Below, in pieces: positions 5,896-10,145 of a DNA stretch of 10,145 nucleotides (positions are counted from its first letter, which is position 1; every line of letters starts with the position of its first letter). The notes under the pieces are model-generated. The model did no database searches, was not told the origin of the DNA, and was given only the letters and a program-made list of their open reading frames with translations. Origin of the DNA: CAVPGH01 sp046726955. GTDB taxonomy: Bacteria; Acidobacteriota; Vicinamibacteria; Fen-336. The stretch spans positions 1 to 10,145 of the forward strand of contig JBKPBQ010000413.1 in assembly GCA_046726955.1 (NCBI GenBank), written 5' to 3'. The translations under genes were made by a program, and so were the position numbers.

Positions 5896-8292
5896 ATGGC
5901 CACGACGACGCCATCAGCCCTGGGCCAGGTCCTGGCCCGCAAGACCCGCGACGGAACCCTCTACGAGAAGCTTCCGGGCGAGCGTGTCCGCTGCTTCGCC
6001 TGCGGCCACCGCTGTCTCATTCCTCCCGGTCGCGACGGCATCTGTCGCGTGCGCTTCAACGAGGGCGGCACGCTCAAGGTCCCGTTCGGCTACGTGGGCG
6101 CGCTTCACCTCGACCCCGTCGAGAAGAAGCCGTTCTTCCACGCCTATCCAGGATCGACGGCGCTCTCGTTCGGCATGCTCGGTTGCGACTTCCACTGCGG
6201 ATATTGCTTCACGGGCGACACCGTGGTCGTGACCGACGACGGTCCGACGACGTTCGAGGAGCTGTTCGCGGGGTGCGCACGGACCGAGCGGCGACCTGAC
6301 GCGGAGCTGGCGTTCCCAGAGGGACGCCGGGTCGTCGCCGCGTCCGGACAATTGCGCCCGCTTCGGGGCGTGGTTCGGCACCGCTACCGGGGCGACCTGG
6401 TGGCCGTGAATCCTTTCTATCTGCCCGCGATACGTTGCACGCCCGACCACCGCATCTACGCCACGACCGACCCGGCGCGGCCCATCGAACCGATCGCGGC
6501 GCGCCAGCTCACCGTGGGGCACTACCTGGCGATCCCGAGACGGCCGGCCGCGGCGAGCCGCGACGCTCTCGACGTCTTCGAAGTGCTGGCCGCCCACACG
6601 GTGACCCACCGCGTGCGGTGGACCTTCTCCCGGGAGGCTCGCGAGGCCGTCGCCCTCGCTACGGCCGCCGGCCAGTCGTCGCGCGCCATCGGTCTCGCCC
6701 TCGGCAAGAGCGCCTCGTACGTCCGGCACGTGAGAAGCAAGCTCGCTCGAGGGCTGGCGCTTGACTCGCGAACCCACGGACCCGTCGTCGAGGACGGGCA
6801 CGTGCGGTTCCCACACGAACGGGGACGGGGGATTCCCGCTTCGATTCCCCTCGACGCCGACCTGGCGGCCCTGCTCGGCTACTACTGCGCCGAGGGATGC
6901 GTCGTGCGAAGCGCTCGGCGACCGAACGGGCAGGTTCTGAACTTCAGCTTCTCCCCGCGAGAGCGGGAGCTCGGGGAGCGCGTGCGCGTCCTGCTGCGTC
7001 GGTGCCTGGGCCTCGACGCCGGCATCGTCGAGCAGGAGACGACCCTCCGGGTGACGGTGGGCAAGAGCTCGGCCGCTCTCTTGTTCAAGGCCCTCGCCGG
7101 CGGCCGCGGGTCGGAGAAGCGCGTACCCGCGGTCATTGCGGGGGCGCGCCCTGAGATCGCGGCGGCTTTCCTCGAAGCTTACGTCGCCGGCGACGGCCAT
7201 CGGTACGAGAACGGAAAGGTCGGTGCCACGACCGTCTCGCGAGCCCTCGCTTACGGGGTGGCGTGGCTCGCCCTCCGAACGGGTCACCTGCCCTCGGTGT
7301 ACGCGACCGAGATGGGTCCCCTCGGGATCATCCAGGGCCGGCGGGTGAAGCGTGCGCCCTTCCAGTACACGGTGGTCTGGTACTCGCAGCCGGGGATTCG
7401 CCGACGGATGGTGGAGACCGCGGAGCACTACCTCGTTCCGGTGAAGTCCGTCCGCACGCTCCTCTACGACGGCGAGGTCTACAACATGGAGGTCGAGGAG
7501 GAGCACAGCTACCTCGCCGGCCTGTTCGTCGCGTCGAACTGCCAGAACTGGTTGACTTCACAAGCTCTTCGCGATCCCGAGGCCGTCTCGCCTCCCGAAG
7601 ACGTATCTCCTCGCGAGATCGTCGGCCTGGCCCTCACCCGCGGCGCGCGGATCCTGACGTCGACCTACAACGAGCCCCTCATCACGAGCGAGTGGGCGGT
7701 CGCGGTCTTCAAGGAAGGGATGAAGGAAGGCCTCGTCTGCTCGTACGTCTCGAACGGCAATGGGACGCCCGAGGTGCTCGATTACATCCGGCCCTACGTG
7801 AAGCTCTACAAGGTCGACCTGAAGAGCTTTCGCGACAAGCACTACCGCGAGCTCGGCGGCACGCTCGAGCGCGTGCTGTGGACGATCCGCGCCCTCCACG
7901 AGCAGGGTTTCTGGCTGGAGATCGTGACCCTCGTGATCCCCGGGTTCAACGACTCCGACGAGGAGCTCCGCGACATCGCCCGCTTCCTCGTGTCGATCTC
8001 TCCCGACATTCCCTGGCACGTCACGGCCTTCCACCAGGACTACAAGATGACGGACCCCGACAACACCGACGCGCGAACCCTCGTGCGCGCGGCCGAGATC
8101 GGCACGACGGAGGGGCTGCGCTTCGTGTACGCGGGGAATCTGCCCGGCCGTCTCGGCCACTGGGAGAACACGTACTGCCCGGGCTGCCACTCCCTCCTCG
8201 TGGAGCGGGTCGGCTTCCGCGTGCTCGAGAACCGCATCCCCGACGGCGTCTGCCCGGACTGCCGTCGGGTGATCCCCGGCGTCTGGAGCTGA
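5896..8292 (+). CDS. amrS: AmmeMemoRadiSam-system radical SAM enzyme (AmrS) precursor with in-frame intein
   Basis: This 798-residue precursor would give a 353-residue mature enzyme once the 445-residue intein (residues 104-548) is removed. The extein is the radical SAM member of the AMMECR1-Memo-radical SAM gene set, whose reaction is not firmly established to my knowledge. The N-extein has four cysteines, in CFACGHRC and GIC (33, 36, 40, 50), then EKKPFFHAYPGSTALSFGMLGC, leading into the cluster motif with Cys97 and Cys101. The third cluster Cys is intein Cys104 before splicing and Cys549 after, where CQNWLTSQ resumes the family sequence. The C-extein ends in a zinc-ribbon-like pair, CPGC (761-764) and CPDC (786-789), and YAGNLPG, both typical of AmrS. 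The ATG at 5896 follows a strong GGAAGG; upstream in-frame codons lie in the promoter gap. AMMECR1 and Memo partners are not in the window. The two ExbD genes follow on the same strand. Confidence 0.9.
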   Translation: MATTTPSALGQVLARKTRDGTLYEKLPGERVRCFACGHRCLIPPGRDGICRVRFNEGGTLKVPFGYVGALHLDPVEKKPFFHAYPGSTALSFGMLGCDFHCGYCFTGDTVVVTDDGPTTFEELFAGCARTERRPDAELAFPEGRRVVAASGQLRPLRGVVRHRYRGDLVAVNPFYLPAIRCTPDHRIYATTDPARPIEPIAARQLTVGHYLAIPRRPAAASRDALDVFEVLAAHTVTHRVRWTFSREAREAVALATAAGQSSRAIGLALGKSASYVRHVRSKLARGLALDSRTHGPVVEDGHVRFPHERGRGIPASIPLDADLAALLGYYCAEGCVVRSARRPNGQVLNFSFSPRERELGERVRVLLRRCLGLDAGIVEQETTLRVTVGKSSAALLFKALAGGRGSEKRVPAVIAGARPEIAAAFLEAYVAGDGHRYENGKVGATTVSRALAYGVAWLALRTGHLPSVYATEMGPLGIIQGRRVKRAPFQYTVVWYSQPGIRRRMVETAEHYLVPVKSVRTLLYDGEVYNMEVEEEHSYLAGLFVASNCQNWLTSQALRDPEAVSPPEDVSPREIVGLALTRGARILTSTYNEPLITSEWAVAVFKEGMKEGLVCSYVSNGNGTPEVLDYIRPYVKLYKVDLKSFRDKHYRELGGTLERVLWTIRALHEQGFWLEIVTLVIPGFNDSDEELRDIARFLVSISPDIPWHVTAFHQDYKMTDPDNTDARTLVRAAEIGTTEGLRFVYAGNLPGRLGHWENTYCPGCHSLLVERVGFRVLENRIPDGVCPDCRRVIPGVWS
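6205..7539 (+). mobile_element. Intein with LAGLIDADG homing endonuclease and a helix-turn-helix insert, in AmrS
   Basis: This in-frame protein intron of 445 residues is translated inside AmrS and is expected to excise itself. Splicing block A is CFTGDTVVVTDDGP, with Cys1. Block B is TPDH (Thr79 and His82). Block F is VYNMEVEEEHSYLAG, with His434. Block G is LFVASN, ending in Asn445 and followed by Cys+1. The penultimate residue is Ser444, not the usual His. The homing endonuclease has a first LAGLIDADG motif LLGYYCAEG (223-231, acid Glu230), a second FLEAYVAGDG (322-331, acid Asp330), and a block D-like KRVPAVI (305-311). Both catalytic acids are kept, so the endonuclease looks active and able to spread by homing into intein-free alleles. 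Residues about 142-183 (SREAREAV ... SYVRHVRSKLARG) look like a helix-turn-helix DNA-binding insert. Third codon positions look more relaxed than in neighbouring genes (ATA, CAA, TTG, CCA occur), which fits separate ancestry but was judged by eye. Confidence 0.92.
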
Positions 8293-8310
8293 TCGAAGAG
8301 ACACGGAACC

Positions 8311-8350
8311 CCGGGCGGCTGCCCGGTGTCGAAACGTTCGAGGACGAACG
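8311..8350 (+). repeat. Two adjacent small perfect hairpins between amrS and the first ExbD gene
   Basis: CCGGGC-GGCT-GCCCGG (8311-8326) and CGTTCG-AGGA-CGAACG (8335-8350) each have a six-pair stem and a four-base loop, with eight bases between them. They lie in the 79-base gap after the AmrS stop. No T-run follows either, so they are not classical intrinsic terminators. They could mark a processing or attenuation point between amrS and the ExbD genes. Confidence 0.45.
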
Positions 8351-8371
8351 CTTCGCCGAACGGGGGCGACC

Positions 8372-8779
8372 ATGATCGGGACGGGATCCAAGAACCGCTT
8401 TGCGGACATCAACGTGACGCCGATGGCCGACGTGATGATCGTGCTGCTGATCATCTTCATGGTCATGACGCCGATCCTCCGCGAGGGACCGGTCCGCAAC
8501 CTGCCCGAGGCCGCGCATGCGCGGGCGCACGACAACGAGACGCTCGTGGTCGCGATCGCGTCCGACTCGTCGGTCTTCGTCAGGGATGAGCGCGTGGCGA
8601 ACGCGCTCGAGCTATCGACGACACTTCTGCGCGAGCTCGGGAGCAAGGGCCGCCGCGACGTCCAGGTGAAGGCGGACGCGGGTCTTCCCTACGATGAGGT
8701 CGCGCGTGTGCTCGCCGCGTGCCGTGCCGCCGGCGCCGAGCAGATCGCGTTCGCGACGCGTCTGCCGCTGGGACGCTAG
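8372..8779 (+). CDS. ExbD/TolR-type biopolymer transport protein (first of a pair)
   Basis: This 135-residue inner-membrane protein is of the ExbD/TolR family, which pairs with ExbB/TolQ to form a proton-driven motor that energises TonB or Tol. The short cytoplasmic N-terminus (MIGTGSKNRFADINVTP) leads into one membrane helix, ADVMIVLLIIFMVMTP. Asp20 is at the position of the conserved membrane Asp needed for proton flow. The helix is followed by a periplasmic domain of about 100 residues ending in AEQIAFATRLPLGR. A GGGGG stretch five bases before the ATG can act as ribosome binding site. No ExbB/TolQ gene lies upstream, where one is usually found. The gene is in the same frame as the second ExbD gene, with only a stop and one codon between them. 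ExbD cannot be separated from TolR on this evidence. Confidence 0.9.
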   Translation: MIGTGSKNRFADINVTPMADVMIVLLIIFMVMTPILREGPVRNLPEAAHARAHDNETLVVAIASDSSVFVRDERVANALELSTTLLRELGSKGRRDVQVKADAGLPYDEVARVLAACRAAGAEQIAFATRLPLGR

Positions 8780-8782
8780 GCG

Positions 8783-9157
8783 ATGCGCGCGGAGATCAAC
8801 GTCACGCCCCTCATCGACGTGATGCTCGTGCTGCTGATCCTCTTCATGGTCGCGACTCCGACCGCGAGACGGACGATCGACACGCAGATCCCGCCGCCCG
8901 GCGACGAGAGTCGCGCTGCGGCACACCCTCTCGTGATCACCGTGGAGACCGACGCATTCCTGCTGAACGGCGAGCCACTGGCGAGCGCGAGCGAGCTCGG
9001 CTCTCGGCTGCAGGAGGTGCTTTCGTCGAGGACGGACCGGACGGTCTTCGTTCGCCCCCAGGGCGCCGTCACGTACGGCCGCGTTGTCGAGGCGATGGAC
9101 GAGGCGAAGGGCGCCGGCGCCGAGCGGATCGGGATCGTCGGCGCCGAAACCCGATAG
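8783..9157 (+). CDS. ExbD/TolR-type biopolymer transport protein (second of a pair)
   Basis: This is a second, 124-residue ExbD/TolR-type protein. Its cytoplasmic N-terminus is very short: MRAEINVTP is followed at once by the membrane helix LIDVMLVLLILFMVATP, with Asp12 as the conserved proton-path residue. The periplasmic domain includes the typical TVFVRPQGAVTYGRVVEAMDEAKGAG segment, close to the family consensus around a structural turn. The ATG begins three bases after the TAG of the first ExbD gene and no in-frame start is possible earlier, so the short N-terminus is real unless the TAG is read through. The Shine-Dalgarno is weak (GGGA inside the first gene), pointing to translational coupling. 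Tandem ExbD genes with different periplasmic domains are common next to ExbB genes in some Gram-negative phyla, and the two proteins may act as a mixed pair. Confidence 0.9.
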   Translation: MRAEINVTPLIDVMLVLLILFMVATPTARRTIDTQIPPPGDESRAAAHPLVITVETDAFLLNGEPLASASELGSRLQEVLSSRTDRTVFVRPQGAVTYGRVVEAMDEAKGAGAERIGIVGAETR

Positions 9158-9167
9158 CCAGTCTCCG

Positions 9168-10145
9168 CTACTTCTGGACCTTCCCGAGCGCGTCCCGGCA
9201 GGCGCGGATGAGATCGCCCTGCTTCATCGACGCCTCGAGCTGCTCGTTCGTGGCGCCGCTCACCGGGGGCTCGTACTTGGGCTGGACCATGCACGCCTTG
9301 AGGTTGGGGATGGCGCTCTTGGCCGCGGGCCCCAGGTTGCCGACGGCGATGGCCGCCTGCTCGCGCACGCCGTAGTCCGGGTCGTTCTGCATGACGAAGA
9401 CCGCGGTGGACACGCAGTCGGCGCCGGCCAGGGAGCAGAGGCTGCGGATTCCGCTGACGCGCTGGAGGGCGTTCTTGCTCCGCACGAGCTGGTTCGCCTG
9501 CTCGAACTTCTTGTTGGCCTCGAGCGCCGCCTCGCGCTCCTGCTCCGCCTTGCGCATCTCCTCCTCGGAGAAGGCCTGGCCCGCGGCGAGGGCCTTCTTC
9601 ACCCGGTCGATGTTCTCCTTGAGCCTCGTGTCGTTGCGTCCGGCCTCCGCGGCCTTTTGCATGGTCTCCTCGGCCTTGGGGAGGTCCTTCTTGAAGAAGT
9701 AGGCCCAGGCGATCCCGTTCTCCGCCTCTCCCGCGAGCTTGGGCTCGATCTCGATCGCCTTCTTGAAAGCGGCGATCGACTCGTCCCAGCTCTTGGTGTA
9801 CGAGTAGGCCCAGCCGAGGCCGAGCGCGGACTGCTCCTCCTTGGGGTCGATCTCGAGCGCCTTCTTGTAGGCGGCGATGGACTCTGCGGTCTTGGGCGGC
9901 TTCATGTTGCGGTAGATCCAGCCCAGGTTCACCCATCCTGCGGCGTCCTTGTAGCCGGGGGTGGCCACCACCTTCTTGAGCTCGGCCGCCCCCGCGTCGT
10001 ACTGCCCGGCGATCCCCATGAACAATCCGAGGTCCGTGCGATAGCTCGTGTTCGTGGGCGCGAGCTCCACCGCCTTCTTGTAGGCGTTCACCGCCTCGTC
10101 GTAGTGGCGGTTGAACTGGTACGCGCGTCCGAGGAGCGCCCAGGC
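9168..10145 (-). CDS. TPR-repeat protein with C-terminal HEAT-like repeats, N-terminal part outside window
   Basis: The frame is open to the window edge, so this is the C-terminal 325 residues of a longer protein. Five tetratricopeptide repeats come first, at about residues 1-32, 33-66, 68-103, 104-137 and 138-172 of the visible part. Two close on the classic pattern (AYKKALEIDPKE, AFKKAIEIEPKL). A highly charged Glu/Lys-rich stretch (about 173-223) is probably a long helix or coiled coil. A HEAT-like segment (about 224-286) follows, with VREQAAIAVGNLGPAAKSAIPNLKACM as its clearest unit. Both repeat types are protein-protein scaffolds, so a binding or assembly role is likely; the partner cannot be seen. 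A start at 10091 would cut a clear TPR in half and is not credible. The gene converges on the second ExbD gene with a 10-base gap. A TPR protein beside ExbD genes fits a cell-envelope role, but that is inference. Confidence 0.85.
   Translation of the reverse strand, partial: AWALLGRAYQFNRHYDEAVNAYKKAVELAPTNTSYRTDLGLFMGIAGQYDAGAAELKKVVATPGYKDAAGWVNLGWIYRNMKPPKTAESIAAYKKALEIDPKEEQSALGLGWAYSYTKSWDESIAAFKKAIEIEPKLAGEAENGIAWAYFFKKDLPKAEETMQKAAEAGRNDTRLKENIDRVKKALAAGQAFSEEEMRKAEQEREAALEANKKFEQANQLVRSKNALQRVSGIRSLCSLAGADCVSTAVFVMQNDPDYGVREQAAIAVGNLGPAAKSAIPNLKACMVQPKYEPPVSGATNEQLEASMKQGDLIRACRDALGKVQK

Noticed and set aside
5802..5942. N-terminal extension of the SplB-like protein by 47 residues
   Set aside because: It would run across both promoters and into the amrS coding start. 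The ATG at 5801 has a ribosome binding site and matches the expected family N-terminus.
5914..7506. Minus-strand frame of about 530 codons opposite amrS and its intein
   Set aside because: It is the antisense of confident intein and extein motifs and has composition typical of shadow frames.
6205..7539. Idea that the long insert in amrS is an insertion sequence or a gene-breaking event
   Set aside because: The insert stays in frame, starts with Cys and ends Asn/Cys, and carries all the expected intein blocks, so the gene is interrupted but not broken.
8776..9936. Minus-strand frame overlapping the TPR protein and second ExbD gene
   Set aside because: The TPR protein's own frame carries clear repeats; this one is an Arg/Gly-rich alternative frame.

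Overview
The window is strongly GC-rich throughout, with long stop-free frames on both strands. It comes from a Gram-negative bacterium: there is a TonB-dependent outer-membrane receptor, a pair of ExbD/TolR-type energy-transduction proteins and a twin-arginine exported flavoenzyme. An Acidobacteriota-like or similar uncultured high-GC lineage would fit, but that is an impression and no marker gene fixes it. No RNA gene, CRISPR array or insertion sequence was seen.

Layout from left to right: (1) 1-1938 (+), the 3' two thirds or more of a TonB-dependent receptor. It ends at the expected C-terminal Phe, but the stop codon that should follow reads AGA. (2) 1964-3217 (+), a Tat-exported FAD oxidase of the monomeric sarcosine oxidase type. 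(3) 3211-3930 (-), a DUF2461 protein whose end overlaps the oxidase end by 7 bases. It is translationally coupled (GTGA overlap) to (4) 3927-4694 (-), a crotonase-fold enoyl-CoA hydratase/isomerase with its own ribosome binding site and a possible promoter. (5) 4812-5801 (-), an SplB-like radical SAM protein. (6) 5802-5895, a compact divergent promoter region. (7) 5896-8292 (+), an AmmeMemoRadiSam-system radical SAM enzyme (AmrS) interrupted by a 445-residue intein. (8) 8372-8779 and 8783-9157 (+), two tandem ExbD-type proteins in the same frame. (9) 9168-10145 (-), the C-terminal part of a TPR plus HEAT-like repeat protein, convergent with the second ExbD gene.

The standout is the intein. 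It sits exactly at the third cysteine of the radical SAM CX3CX2C cluster motif, so the unspliced enzyme carries the intein's own catalytic Cys1 at the cluster position and the +1 Cys takes over after splicing. The intein keeps splicing blocks A, B, F and G, both LAGLIDADG motifs with their acidic residues, and an extra helix-turn-helix-like insert. Its penultimate residue is Ser rather than the usual His. The CXXC made by the N-extein and intein Cys1 suggests that splicing could respond to redox state or iron-sulfur cluster status; that is a hypothesis.

Functionally the window is a set of small neighbouring units, not one pathway. The receptor and the ExbD pair belong to TonB/Tol-type energy transduction, though no ExbB/TolQ or TonB gene is seen here. 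Two unrelated radical SAM genes are transcribed divergently from the same 94-base gap. The usual AmrS partners (AMMECR1 and Memo homologues) are not in the window.
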